Source of the DNA: Streptomyces sp. TSRI0281
GTDB taxonomy: Bacteria > Actinomycetota > Actinomycetes > Streptomycetales > Streptomycetaceae
DNA: 64,000 nt
NCBI RefSeq assembly: GCF_001905125.1
Contig: NZ_LWLE01000001.1
Coordinates: forward strand, 1,358,112 to 1,422,111
Direction: 5' to 3'
Shown here: in pieces, positions 33,340-42,963 of the stretch
Position numbering within the stretch: the stretch's first letter is position 1
Layout of the letters: each line of letters opens with the position of its first letter
Notes under the pieces: model-generated
What the model was told of the DNA's origin: nothing
The model's database searches: none
Seen by the model: the letters and a program-made list of their open reading frames with translations, nothing else
Position numbers and translations under genes: made by a program

Positions 33340-36300
33340 CGACACCCGCGGACGAACAGATCCTGGACGCCCTCGACCGGGCCGACGCCGGATGGCTCGC
33401 CCGGCACCTCGACGCGCGGGTCTGTCCGCCGACCGTCCTCGGACGCCTCGTCCGGCACGAGGATTCACGGCTGCGGTATCTGGGGCTCACCCTCCTCGCC
33501 GAGCGGGTGGGATCGCCGTACGGTACGGCGGGAGAGGCCGAACCCGCCGAGTCGGCCGGACGTGGCGACCCGGCCGGACGTGGCGACTCGGTCAAAGGCG
33601 GCGACTTGGCCGAACTGGGGGATCCGGCAGCGCTGTTGCCCCGTCTTCCGGCAGGTTCGCCGGAGGAATCGCTCGTCCTCGCCGGACTCCATGAACGCTT
33701 CGGGCCGCGGCTGCCGCGCGGGAGCAGGCCGGACTGGCGGGCCGCCCGGCTGCCGGTACGGGTACAGGTCGCCTGGCTGCGCGCGGAGGTCCTCACCGAT
33801 CCCGCCGCCCTCCGCGACGAGACACCCGGGGAGCTCCTGTACCAGGCCGTGCGTGGCAGCGACATCATGAACGCGCACCGGCCCGCGCACCTTGTGGCCG
33901 AACTCGTGGACACCCGGAACCCGGTGCTCCAGGCGGAGGCCCTGCGGCTGGCCCGGCAGGGGCTGCACGCCGGACTGCTCTCCCCGGCGACGGTGCGTGC
34001 CCGGCTGATCCCCCTGATCGGCGCGGCCGACGCCGATGTCGCGGCCGGCGCACTGGGCGAACTCGCCGCACCGTGGGCCGCGACGAGGCCGCTGGATCCG
34101 GCGCTCCTGGCCCCCGGCCTCACCGCGGAGTCCGCGACCGGGAGGCCGGCGGTCGCGGCAGCCACGCTCATCACCGCGGCCCGCCACGGGCACGGCCGGC
34201 TCCTTCGGCGGACGGCGGAGGACCAGGACCTTCCGCCCGCCCTGCGCCGCAACGCGCTGGAACTCCTCGGTGATCTCGCGGAACGCGACGACATCGGTGG
34301 GCTCCTGGCCGTTGCCGCGCGCGATCCGCTGCTGCTCGGCGGGCCGGTGCTGACCTGTCTGCGCGGACTGCACCGGCGCGGGCACTTCCCGGCATCCCCG
34401 GACGTACGGACCGTCGTCGAGCTGGCGCTGGCCGACCATTCGGTCCCGTCGCGCGATGTCGCCACCGTGCTCTACACCTGCCGCCGGGAGATGCTCGATG
34501 CCCTGATCGACGCGCCGGCCGATGACCCGAGCTGGCCACGCCGGCTCGACCTGCTCGTCGCGCTGGCCGCTCAGGGCACGGGGGAGCTGCCGATCGGCGC
34601 GGCCGTCACCGCTCTGCTCCGGGCCGCTCCCACGCCCGGGCCGTTCCTCGACGCCCTTCGTACGCTGCGTCACGCGGACGCCGAGGAGGCGGTGATCGGT
34701 CTGCTTCCCCACGCCCCCGTGCCGGCCCTCACCACCCTGGAGGCCATCGGAGGCCGCCGGACGGTCGAGGCGCTGACCGAAGGGCTCGGTCTCGACATGG
34801 ACGAGGGCTCGGGCGAAGACACGGAGGCGGGCTCGGTCGCGGGCGAGGACGCGGAGGCGGGCCCGAGCGCGGACACGGGCGCGTACCCCCGCACGGCCAC
34901 GGGCACGATCGCGCCGCCGTTCCGCGGCGTCCGGGACCGGGCCCTGGAGCTCCTGTGGCATCTGAGCCACGATCCGGAATCACGGCATCGCCTTCTCGTA
35001 CGTCTCGACCCCACGGACCTGCCCGCCCGCATAGCCGCCGACCTCGGGGGCCCCGACGAGGCCGAACTGGCCGTCCTGAGCGCGCGCCCGGACCCCGACG
35101 ACCCCGTGGCGGCGCTGTGCCGGCTCGCGGATCACGGGGGCGCCGGGACACTGCCCGTCATCGCCGATCTGCTTCTGCGCATCGTGCGCGACCTCGCCCT
35201 GCCCCAGGACGCGAACCCCGCCGCGGTCGGCCCCCGCGCGGCCCGGCCCACGGACGAACGCCGCCCGGACACGGCCGGACCCACCGGTGAACCCGAGGTA
35301 CCGCAGGAGGTCGTGGACGCCGTGCACGCTCTGGGGTGCCGACTCCACCGGCGGCGGCGGATCCGGCCGGTCTGCCTGCTCGACGCGGCGGACGCGCGGG
35401 AGGCGGGCCACGCCCTCGTCGCCACGACGGCACTGGACCTGCTGGACCGCCCAGCGCTGTCCGGCGGAGAGCAGGCGGTGCTGCTGAAGCTGCTGCTCAA
35501 GGTGCCGGGCGCGGTGCACCTGCGGCCGCGTGTGCACTCCTTGCTGCGCAGCCGCGACCCGCGGGTGCGCAAGCATGTGATCGCCCTGCTGGCGCGGGAT
35601 GCCGAGGGGGACGACGCCCAGGCCCTCTCGGCGACCTTGACCGTACTGACCCGGGCCCAGGACATCAGGACCGTACGGCAGGCGCTGCTGGCACTGGGGC
35701 ACGCGCGTGCCCGCTGGGCGTCCGCGTCGGTCGCGGCCTGCCTCGACCACCCGAACATGAACGTCAAGAAGACCGCCGCGTCGGTCCTGGTCCGCGCCGG
35801 CGCACCGGCGGCGGTGCCGCGACTGCTCCACTGGCTGGGCCGGCACGACAACCCCGGGCTGCGTACCGCGCTCGTCGAGGCGTTGCGCGCGATCCTCGGT
35901 GACGCCTGCACGGCGACCGTTCTCGCCGCCGCCGAACAGAGCGAGGACGGGCGCGTCCGCGAACTGCTGCTGGCGGGTCTCGACAACGTACTGACCCCAC
36001 GTGCGGTTCTCGCCCTGGATGCCCAGGCGTCGCCGGCCGTTCCGGCGTTGCTCGGCCTGCTGTCGTCGGGCGGCGTCCGTCTTGCCTCGGGGTCGGTCGC
36101 GGAACTGGCGGAGCTCCTGTCCAGGCACGGCGTCATGACGCACCTCGCGCGCGCCGCACAACCGCCCGACGCGGCGGGTCTCGCGATCGAGTCCCTGCTG
36201 ACCAGGGGGTGGAACGCCTCGGTCGCCCTGCGCATCGCCGGGCACCCCGCACCACCGGTCGCGGACCGGCTGCGGGAGCTGCGGAGGCTGCGGCCCATGC

Positions 36301-38399
36301 TGGAGGACTGGCTCAGGCTGGCGGAGAGCGCCCCTTCGGCGGATGTACGGCGCCGGGTCCTGCGCTGCACGCTCCTGCTGTGCCCGGCCCCGTGGACGTC
36401 CGGTGAGGTGGCGGCGTTCGCCCGGTTCGGCGGGACGGTGACCGATGCGTACGACGAGGTCGCGCACGGGCGGCAGGATACGGCGGCGGGGGAGTACGCC
36501 GCGGGACTCATGGCCGTCCTGAATGCCGTGGCGCCCCGGCTGTCCGCCGTCGAGCGGTTCACGGTCGCCCAGGCGGTACGCGCGTCCGCGGCCGGGCCGG
36601 CGGGCAGCACGTCCTCGCTGACCCTGCTGCGCAGGTGCGGTGCCGTGCTGGTCCGCGCCGATCTGGACCTGGCTCTCGCCGCCGCCCGCCTCGGGGCCGA
36701 TCCCTGGCTGACCGGTCCCGCGCTGCTGCGCGAGACCTTCGGAGTGCCGGTGCGGACGTCCCCCTCCACCGGGTCGACGGCGTGGCGGGCCGCGCTGGAC
36801 GCCGCCGTACGCACGCCCCGTGCCCTGGAGGAGTTCCACCGCCGCGATCACGACCCGGCTCCGGGTTCCCGGGACCGCCTCGACGCACTGATCGACGCCT
36901 ACCCGGGCGCCGGTCCCGGGGTGCGCGAGCGGCTGGTCGACTGGATGACGCGGCTCCAGCCACTCGACGCACCGGCCTGGACGATCACCGAGACGGCCGT
37001 GCCGAAGCGGGAAGCGGCGCAATCACGGGCCAGTACGTCGGCGTCGGCCGTCAGGTCCGTACACCTCGACGATCTCGATCAGCCGCGTTCCGCCGCCCTG
37101 CGTACCCGGTTGCTGACCCTGCTGGACGCCCCCGAAGCGGACCGGCGGAACGCAGCCGCCCAGGCCCTGCGGGCGTGGCCCGAACCCGACATCACTCTGG
37201 CCGTGCTCCGCGCGTTCCTGCGCGGCCGGGTGGACGACCCGGCCACCGGAACCGGCCTCGGCACCGGCGACGGCTTTGGCACCAGCACCGCGACCGGCAC
37301 CGCGAACGGCCTTCACACCGGGAACGATCTCGGCACCCGGATCGACCTTGCCCGCGCACTCGTCGCCGTCGACGAGGCGGAGCTGCGCGGCGACGAGGTC
37401 CGGCCGGAACGTGTGCTCCGCCTGGCCGCCCGGCTGGACCCCTGGGATCTGCCGCCGCTCGTCCCGCTGCTCCTGGGGTGGTGGGAGAGCGGTTCGCACG
37501 ACCTCCGCCCGGAAGCCCTGCGCGTACTGCGCGAGGTCCCCGCCGACGTACTGGCACAGCTGCTGGGCGAGCGCATCGACGCGGGTGCCTCGGGGCTCCT
37601 GGAATTGCTGTCGAGGCGGCCACTGCTGCGTACTCCCGCTCTGACCCGGGCCCGGCGACGGCTGCGTACCGAAGGACGCGACGCCCTGGCCGACGCGCTC
37701 CTCCTGGTCGAGGGGCCGCTGCGCGGACCCGGCGCCGCACGGGCGGACGCCGCCGCACTCGAAGCCCTGCGCAGCCCGGCCCCGGTCGTGGCAGTGACGC
37801 CAGGGGCCGGGCCACGCCCCACACTGCCGGAGCTGCTGACCCTGGCCCGTACCGGCACTCCCGGGGAGATACGCCGCGCCCTCACGCTCCTCGCCGAGGA
37901 GCACGGCGACCGGGCAGCGGCGAGGAGCCGGAACGCACCGTCGCGGGCCGGCCGGAAGCCGGGGCCGGGGTCGCGGGACGGCGGGCACCCGAGGCCGGGC
38001 GACAACGGCGACCAGGTGCTGCGCGAACTGATCGACGCGTTGCTGCGCCACCCGAGGACCGGCGTACGGCTGCACGCTCATCGGACCTCGCGCGCGCTGC
38101 TGGACCGCTCGACGCATGCGCGGCAGACGATGATCCTGCTGGACGACCCGCAGCCGGATGTGGTGCGCATGGCGATCCGGACGCTCGCCCACGCGTCCTG
38201 GGAACCGGCGGTCCCCGTTCTGGTCGGTCTCCTCGGCCATCCACAGCCCGCGGTCCGCAGCGCGGCCCACGAGGCCATCGGCCGCTTCGGGGCTGCCGCG
38301 GTCCCGGCGCTCCGGCACGCCGCCGCCCACGCACGCCCCGACAAACGGTCCCGGTACACCGATGTCCTGGACCGGCTCACGGGCGCCGACGACACGTAG
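33336..38399 (+). CDS. giant HEAT-repeat protein
   Basis: 1,687 residues of almost pure alpha-helical repeats. Recognisable HEAT/PBS-lyase units include DPRVRKHVIALLARDAEGDD (about residue 745), HPNMNVKKTAASVLVRAGAPAAVPRLL (about 805) and near the end QPAVRSAAHEAIGRFGAAAVPALR. HEAT arrays are scaffolds for protein contacts; no enzymatic domain is seen. Low-complexity spacers interrupt the helices: Gly-Asp-rich at about 68-90, Glu/Ala/Gly-rich at about 488-520 and a Gly-Thr run at about 1305-1330. GTG 33336 overlaps the MerR stop. No signal peptide or membrane helix. Partner unknown. Confidence 0.88.
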   Translation: MTTPADEQILDALDRADAGWLARHLDARVCPPTVLGRLVRHEDSRLRYLGLTLLAERVGSPYGTAGEAEPAESAGRGDPAGRGDSVKGGDLAELGDPAALLPRLPAGSPEESLVLAGLHERFGPRLPRGSRPDWRAARLPVRVQVAWLRAEVLTDPAALRDETPGELLYQAVRGSDIMNAHRPAHLVAELVDTRNPVLQAEALRLARQGLHAGLLSPATVRARLIPLIGAADADVAAGALGELAAPWAATRPLDPALLAPGLTAESATGRPAVAAATLITAARHGHGRLLRRTAEDQDLPPALRRNALELLGDLAERDDIGGLLAVAARDPLLLGGPVLTCLRGLHRRGHFPASPDVRTVVELALADHSVPSRDVATVLYTCRREMLDALIDAPADDPSWPRRLDLLVALAAQGTGELPIGAAVTALLRAAPTPGPFLDALRTLRHADAEEAVIGLLPHAPVPALTTLEAIGGRRTVEALTEGLGLDMDEGSGEDTEAGSVAGEDAEAGPSADTGAYPRTATGTIAPPFRGVRDRALELLWHLSHDPESRHRLLVRLDPTDLPARIAADLGGPDEAELAVLSARPDPDDPVAALCRLADHGGAGTLPVIADLLLRIVRDLALPQDANPAAVGPRAARPTDERRPDTAGPTGEPEVPQEVVDAVHALGCRLHRRRRIRPVCLLDAADAREAGHALVATTALDLLDRPALSGGEQAVLLKLLLKVPGAVHLRPRVHSLLRSRDPRVRKHVIALLARDAEGDDAQALSATLTVLTRAQDIRTVRQALLALGHARARWASASVAACLDHPNMNVKKTAASVLVRAGAPAAVPRLLHWLGRHDNPGLRTALVEALRAILGDACTATVLAAAEQSEDGRVRELLLAGLDNVLTPRAVLALDAQASPAVPALLGLLSSGGVRLASGSVAELAELLSRHGVMTHLARAAQPPDAAGLAIESLLTRGWNASVALRIAGHPAPPVADRLRELRRLRPMLEDWLRLAESAPSADVRRRVLRCTLLLCPAPWTSGEVAAFARFGGTVTDAYDEVAHGRQDTAAGEYAAGLMAVLNAVAPRLSAVERFTVAQAVRASAAGPAGSTSSLTLLRRCGAVLVRADLDLALAAARLGADPWLTGPALLRETFGVPVRTSPSTGSTAWRAALDAAVRTPRALEEFHRRDHDPAPGSRDRLDALIDAYPGAGPGVRERLVDWMTRLQPLDAPAWTITETAVPKREAAQSRASTSASAVRSVHLDDLDQPRSAALRTRLLTLLDAPEADRRNAAAQALRAWPEPDITLAVLRAFLRGRVDDPATGTGLGTGDGFGTSTATGTANGLHTGNDLGTRIDLARALVAVDEAELRGDEVRPERVLRLAARLDPWDLPPLVPLLLGWWESGSHDLRPEALRVLREVPADVLAQLLGERIDAGASGLLELLSRRPLLRTPALTRARRRLRTEGRDALADALLLVEGPLRGPGAARADAAALEALRSPAPVVAVTPGAGPRPTLPELLTLARTGTPGEIRRALTLLAEEHGDRAAARSRNAPSRAGRKPGPGSRDGGHPRPGDNGDQVLRELIDALLRHPRTGVRLHAHRTSRALLDRSTHARQTMILLDDPQPDVVRMAIRTLAHASWEPAVPVLVGLLGHPQPAVRSAAHEAIGRFGAAAVPALRHAAAHARPDKRSRYTDVLDRLTGADDT

Positions 38400-38400
38400 C

Positions 38401-38423
38401 CGCTCCGCGTCCGTCGCGGAGCG
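38401..38423. terminator. bidirectional hairpin terminator
   Basis: Perfect 9-bp stem CGCTCCGCG with a 5-base loop, one base after the HEAT-protein stop and facing the convergent phosphoesterase gene. Confidence 0.75.
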
Positions 38424-38455
38424 ACACGAACGTCGGCGTCCACCGCGTCCCGCCG

Positions 38456-39016
38456 TCAGCCGTCAACTTCCCGCGCCGCGGCCGCGACCTGGTGCAGCGT
38501 GCGTCCGGTGCGCGCCGACCGGGCGTGGTACGGGTCGGGCGAGCCGGGTCCGTCGCGTACGGCCAGCCGGTCGTTGGCCTTGATCAGCAGCCATGCCTCC
38601 TGGCCGACGCCGTCCTCCTCGTCGCCCACCCGGAACCGGGTGAGGGCGAACTCGCCGTGCAGTTTGGCCCCGTACAGCCAGAACGTGGCATGACCGAGGG
38701 CCAAGGACTCGTCGAAGGGCACGGCGACGCCCTGCCGGTCGTGGCTGAGCGGACGATACGTGCCCTGGTCCCAGACGATCACGGTGCCACTGCCGGACTC
38801 GCCCTGCGGAATGACCCCCTCGAACTCCCGGTACTCCAGCGGGTGGTCCTCGGTCGGAACGGCCAGTCGCCGGTCGCTCGGGTTCTCGGAAGGGCCTCGG
38901 GGCACCGCCCAGGACTTCAGTACGCCGTCGACCTCCAGCCGGAAGTCGAAGTGCATACGCCGTGCGTCGTGGATCTGCACCACGAAGCGGGGTCGAAGTG
39001 TGTCGTCAGCGTCCAC
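38456..39016 (-). CDS. stand-alone DNA ligase D 3'-phosphoesterase domain protein
   Basis: 186 residues matching only the phosphoesterase module of bacterial LigD, which trims 3'-phosphate or ribonucleotide ends during non-homologous end joining. The catalytic set is spaced as in Pseudomonas LigD: His16, His22 and Asp24 in QIHDARRMHFDFRLE, and His58 in PTEDHPLEY. The later EGVIPQGESGSGTV and HGEFALTRF strands are also present. No polymerase, ligase or Ku gene is in the window, so it would act in trans or alone. It is divergent from the GH16 gene. Confidence 0.92.
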   Translation of the reverse strand: MDADDTLRPRFVVQIHDARRMHFDFRLEVDGVLKSWAVPRGPSENPSDRRLAVPTEDHPLEYREFEGVIPQGESGSGTVIVWDQGTYRPLSHDRQGVAVPFDESLALGHATFWLYGAKLHGEFALTRFRVGDEEDGVGQEAWLLIKANDRLAVRDGPGSPDPYHARSARTGRTLHQVAAAAREVDG

Positions 39017-39212
39017 GCCCGCGCTCCCTCCGCCCGCCCCCGTACTTCCACTGTGATGCCGTCGGCCGTGGAGCGCACGACGGGCGGGGGAACGGGCGGC
39101 GCCCGGTCCCCCGCCCGGGACCGGGCGTGTGCCCGCGTGGCCGACGATGCTCCGAGTTCAGTCGCACATGCCGGGGGCACGGTCCGTTCCCTCTCCGGTC
39201 CGGACCAGGCCA

Positions 39213-39289
39213 TTGACGCCGCTTCGAGCACTCCCTTAGAACAAGTAGTGAAAAGTTCGCCCGAGGTGATCATGCCGATCGTTCACCTC
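39213..39289 (+). promoter_or_regulatory. GH16 promoter and candidate operator
   Basis: Within the 330-base gap 39017-39346, TTGACG (39213-39218) and TTAGAA (39236-39241) are spaced by 17 bases, a good sigma-70-type promoter for the secreted glucanase. Downstream, GAGGTGA (39263-39269) and TCACCTC (39283-39289) form a perfect 7-bp inverted repeat with a 13-base spacer in the leader, where a repressor could bind. The rest of the gap shows no gene. Confidence 0.55.
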
Positions 39290-39346
39290 TCGGTGTGAAT
39301 CTGTCATGGACATGCCCCCTCACCCCCCCCCACGCGAAGTGATGTG

Positions 39347-40237
39347 ATGACTGTGCACCTCTCGCGACACGCTGTGCGGCACGTCTCCAAGCGCCGCCGC
39401 GCCACCCTGCTCGCGCTCTCCCTGCTCTGCTGCTCCGCGGTCGTGACCGCGCTGCCCGCCGGAGCCTCGGCCGCCCCCCACCCGGCCGCGGCTCCTTCGG
39501 CGGTCGCCTTCTCCGACGAATTCGACGGCCCGGCCGGGTCCGCCGTGAACGGCGGCAAGTGGCAGATCGAGACCGGCGACAACGTCAACAACCACGAGCG
39601 GCAGTTCTACACCGCGGGCAACAACAACGCGGCACTCGACGGCCAGGGCAACCTCGTCATCACCGCCCGCAAGGAGAATCCCGCCAACTACCAGTGCTGG
39701 TACGGCTCCTGCCAGTACACCTCGGCCCGGCTCAACACCTCCGGCAAGTTCACCACGGCGTACGGTCATGTCGAGGCCCGGATGAAGGTGCCGCGCGGAC
39801 AGGGCATGTGGCCCGCGTTCTGGATGCTCGGTGACGACATCGGCAACGTCGGCTGGCCCAACAGCGGTGAGATCGACGTCATGGAGAACGTCGGCTTCGA
39901 ACCCGGCACGGTCCACGGAACCCTGCACGGCCCCGGCTACTCCGGCTCGGGCGGCATCGGCGCCGGCTACACGCTCCCGGGCGGGGCCGCCTTCGCCGAC
40001 GCCTTCCACACCTTCGCCGTCGACTGGGCCCCCGACTCCCTCACCTGGTCCGTCGACGGCACCGTGTACCAGCGGCGCACCCCGGCCGACCTCGCCGGGA
40101 AGCAGTGGGTGTTCAACAAGCCGTTCTTCCTCATCCTCAACCTCGCGGTCGGGGGCTACTGGCCCGGCGACCCCGACGGGAACACCACGTTCCCGCAGCA
40201 GCTCGTCGTCGACTACGTGCGCGTCACCACCGGCTGA
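39347..40237 (+). CDS. secreted GH16 endo-beta-1,3-glucanase-like glycoside hydrolase
   Basis: 296 residues. A Sec signal peptide (basic stretch RHVSKRRRAT, hydrophobic LLALSLLCCSAVVTAL, cleavage near ASA at 41-43) leads to a single GH16 domain. The retaining catalytic motif is GEIDVMENVG, with nucleophile Glu175, Asp177 and acid/base Glu180. The substrate cleft has WPAFWMLG and the C-terminal strand LVVDYVRVTTG. The motif form E-I-D-x-x-E is usual for laminarinases that cut fungal or algal beta-1,3-glucan. There is no carbohydrate-binding module. ATG 39347 is chosen; GTG 39344 is adjacent and in frame. Confidence 0.93.
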   Translation: MTVHLSRHAVRHVSKRRRATLLALSLLCCSAVVTALPAGASAAPHPAAAPSAVAFSDEFDGPAGSAVNGGKWQIETGDNVNNHERQFYTAGNNNAALDGQGNLVITARKENPANYQCWYGSCQYTSARLNTSGKFTTAYGHVEARMKVPRGQGMWPAFWMLGDDIGNVGWPNSGEIDVMENVGFEPGTVHGTLHGPGYSGSGGIGAGYTLPGGAAFADAFHTFAVDWAPDSLTWSVDGTVYQRRTPADLAGKQWVFNKPFFLILNLAVGGYWPGDPDGNTTFPQQLVVDYVRVTTG

Positions 40238-40294
40238 CGTACCTCCGGGTGGGCACCCGGCCGGAGCCGCCGCCCCAGGGCGCACCCGCCTGGC

Positions 40295-41283
40295 ATGAGC
40301 CCCATGGAACAGCGCGCACTCGGCCGGACCGGCCGTGACGTATCGGTCGTCGGACAGGGCACCTGGCGGCTCGGCGGCGACTGGGGAGAGGCGGCGGAGC
40401 CCGACGCCTTCGGCGTGCTGGACGCGGCCGTCGAGTCGGGCGTCACCTTCTTCGACACCGCGGACGTGTACGGGGACGGCCGCAGCGAACGGCTCATCGG
40501 CCGGTACCTCAAGGACCGCCCGGACGCGGGCATCCTCGTCGCCACCAAGATGGGCCGCCGCGCCGACCAGGTGCCGGGGAACTACGTCCTCGACAACTTC
40601 CGCACCTGGAACGACCGCTCCCGCGCCAACCTGGGCGTCGACACGCTCGATCTCGTCCAGCCGCACTGTCCGCCGAGCAGCGTCCACTCCTCGGACGCGG
40701 TCTACGACACCCTTGACACCCTGGTCGCCGAGCAGCGGATCGCCGCCTACGCGGTGAGCGTCGAGACCTGCGCCTAGGCGCTCACCGCCCTCGCCCGCCC
40801 GGGGGTGGCGAGCGTCCAGATCATCCTCAACCCGTTCCGCCCGAAGCCACTGGACGAGGTCCTTCCGGCCGCCGTGGCCGCCGGAGCCGGCATCATCGCC
40901 CGCGTCCCGCTCGCCTCCGGTCTCCTCTCGGGGAAGTACACCGAGGACACGGTCTTCGCCCCCGGCGACCACCGCACCTACAACCGTCACGGAGAGGCGT
41001 TCGGCCAGGGCGGGACGTTCTCCGCATCGACTTCGCCACCGGGGTCGCCGCGGCTGCCGCATTCGCCGGGCTGGCTCCCGAGGGCGCCACCCCCGCACAG
41101 ACCGCGCTGCGCTGGATCATCCAGCAGCCCGGGGTCACCAGCGTGATCCCCGGGGCGCGCTCGGTGGAGCAGGCCCGCGCCAACGCGGCCGCAGCCCTCC
41201 CGCCGCTCCCGCAGAGCACGTCGGACGCCGTGCGGGAGCTGTGCGACCGGCGGATCCGCGCAGCGATCCACGACCGCTGGTGA
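40295..41283 (+). pseudogene. aldo/keto reductase pseudogene (nonsense plus frameshift)
   Basis: The gene opens as a normal aldo/keto reductase: RALGRTGRDVSVVGQGTW, then FFDTADVYGDGRSERLIG with the catalytic Asp/Tyr, and VATKMGRRA with Lys. A TAG at 40775-40777 interrupts the conserved VSVETCA-ALTALA strand. Homology resumes in the same frame (SVQIILNPFRPKPLDE, ARVPLASGLLSGKYT). At about 41030 it jumps to another frame reading FATGV, then ATPAQTALRWIIQQPGVTSVIPGA, to the TGA at 41281-41283. Two independent lesions make it inactive if the sequence is correct. Confidence 0.85.
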
Positions 41284-41384
41284 CGAACGGCCGGGCCGCA
41301 CGGGGCGGCCGACCCTGATCCCCGCGCCGTGCCGGTGGCCGTCGGTGCCGATGCCGCAGGCCGGACGGCGGCATCCGGGAGCCC

Positions 41385-41432
41385 GGCTCCGTTCCGCGTC
41401 GCCCGAGACCCCGGGCGGCGTGGAACGGAGCC
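41385..41432. terminator. long bidirectional hairpin terminator
   Basis: Two 21-base arms (GGCTCCGTTCC... and complement) pair with two G-U/mismatch positions around a 6-base loop. The hairpin abuts the kinase stop codon and separates it from the convergent reductase remnant. Confidence 0.8.
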
Positions 41433-41433
41433 G

Positions 41434-42963
41434 CTAGTCCTCCCCGTCCTCCTCGTCCCCGTCGTGCTTCTTGTTCCGCTCGCCCTGCTGCCGGCCGCGG
41501 TCCTGCTGCCCGGCGCCCTGCTCCTGCCCGGAGCTTTCCTGCCCGGCGCCCGGCTGCTGCCCGGCGCCCTGCTGCCCGGAGTCCTGTTGTTGCCCGGCGT
41601 TCCCGGCCGAGGTGTCCTGCGGGGCCCCGTCCTGTGACTGTTCGTTCGGGGCCGGTGCGTTCCCGTTGGAACCGCCGTCCGCCGCACCGCCCCGCGCGGG
41701 CGCGTCGGTACCGGCCGAAGGGGTGGGGCCCGAAGGGCCGGAGTCCGGCGTCCCGGCCGAACTGGAGTCCGGCGAGAACAGGATCATCCCCAGATACACC
41801 GCGGCCAGGAAGGTCGCCGTCCCCGCGATCGCGCTCGCCACCCGCGGGCGCCGCCTGATCGCCTCACGTGCGCCGCGCCGACGTGCGGGAGCGGCCCTGC
41901 TGCCCGAGGTGTTCCGCCGCCGGCCCGTGGGCTGCGGGAGCCTGTACGTCGTGGGGCCGACGGGCGCGGCCGGGGTTGCCGCCGGCGGCGGCGTGGCGAC
42001 CGGCGCGGGGCGGGGAGTGCGTACGGCGGCGGGCGTCGGCATCGGCAGCGGCTCCGGACGACCGCGCCAGGCATCGGTGCGGAACCAGTCGGAGACCTGC
42101 TGGGCGCTCGGCCGGTCCTCGGGCTGCTTCGCGAGCAGCCCCAGCAGATACGAGTCGAACGCGGCGGAGATGTCCACGCCCCGCTGTCTGAGGGGTACCG
42201 GTGCCGTGTCGACGTGCTGATAGAGCGTCGCGGTCGCGGTGTCGGAGCGGAACGGCGGCTGTCCGAGCAGGAGTTGGTAGATGACGCAGCCGAGGGAGTA
42301 CATGTCGGATGCGGAGTCGGCCGTGCGGCCGAGGGCGCGCTCCGGCGCCAAGTAGAGGCTGGTGCCCACGATGTGACCGGCCGTCGTCAACGCCGTCGAG
42401 GGATCGTCGACGAACTGGGCGATCCCGAAGTCGCCGATCTTCACCGACCCTTCGGCGTCCAGCATCAGGTTGCCGGGCTTGATGTCCCGGTGGACGATGC
42501 CCTGACGGTGCGCGGCGGCCAGGCCGGCGGCCGCCTGGCCCGCGATCAGGGCCACCTGCTCGGGATGGACGGTCTCCTGAGTGGCCAGCACATCGCTCAG
42601 GCTCTGGCCCTCGACCAGTTCCATCACCAGATAGAAGCGGTCCTCCCAGGCCCCGAAGTCGAACACGGCCACCAGATGAGGGTGGCTCAGCCGGGCGGCG
42701 GTCTGCGCCTCCATGCGGAACCGGGCGGTCGACGAGGCGTCGGGATGGTCTCCCAGCAGCAGCTTCACGGCCACGGCCCGGCCCAGCACCTCGTCCGTGG
42801 CACGCCACACCTCGCCCATGCCGCCACGACCGATGGGGGATACCAACCGGTACCGACCAGCTACCAGCACCTGTGCACCAATCTCGAATTGTGGGCCCGC
42901 TCCGACTGTCGTGGCACCTGCCCCCGTCGGGCTCTTCCGGAGCGGGGACGGGGCGGGGCGCAC
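41434..42963 (-). CDS. membrane-anchored Ser/Thr protein kinase (PknB-like)
   Basis: 509 residues. The N-terminal kinase domain (about 38-300) has the glycine loop GRGGMGEV (45-52), Lys67 in VAVKLLL, HRDIKPGN with catalytic Asp160, DFG at 178-180 and APE in LAPERA. A Pro-rich juxtamembrane stretch leads to one transmembrane helix (about 375-397). Outside is a disordered Gly/Gln/Ser/Pro tail with repeated GQQ/GAGQ units and a charged end. PASTA repeats, the usual muropeptide sensor, are absent, so any signal is different. The GTG 42963 start is weakly supported. Confidence 0.9.
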   Translation of the reverse strand: MRPAPSPLRKSPTGAGATTVGAGPQFEIGAQVLVAGRYRLVSPIGRGGMGEVWRATDEVLGRAVAVKLLLGDHPDASSTARFRMEAQTAARLSHPHLVAVFDFGAWEDRFYLVMELVEGQSLSDVLATQETVHPEQVALIAGQAAAGLAAAHRQGIVHRDIKPGNLMLDAEGSVKIGDFGIAQFVDDPSTALTTAGHIVGTSLYLAPERALGRTADSASDMYSLGCVIYQLLLGQPPFRSDTATATLYQHVDTAPVPLRQRGVDISAAFDSYLLGLLAKQPEDRPSAQQVSDWFRTDAWRGRPEPLPMPTPAAVRTPRPAPVATPPPAATPAAPVGPTTYRLPQPTGRRRNTSGSRAAPARRRGAREAIRRRPRVASAIAGTATFLAAVYLGMILFSPDSSSAGTPDSGPSGPTPSAGTDAPARGGAADGGSNGNAPAPNEQSQDGAPQDTSAGNAGQQQDSGQQGAGQQPGAGQESSGQEQGAGQQDRGRQQGERNKKHDGDEEDGED

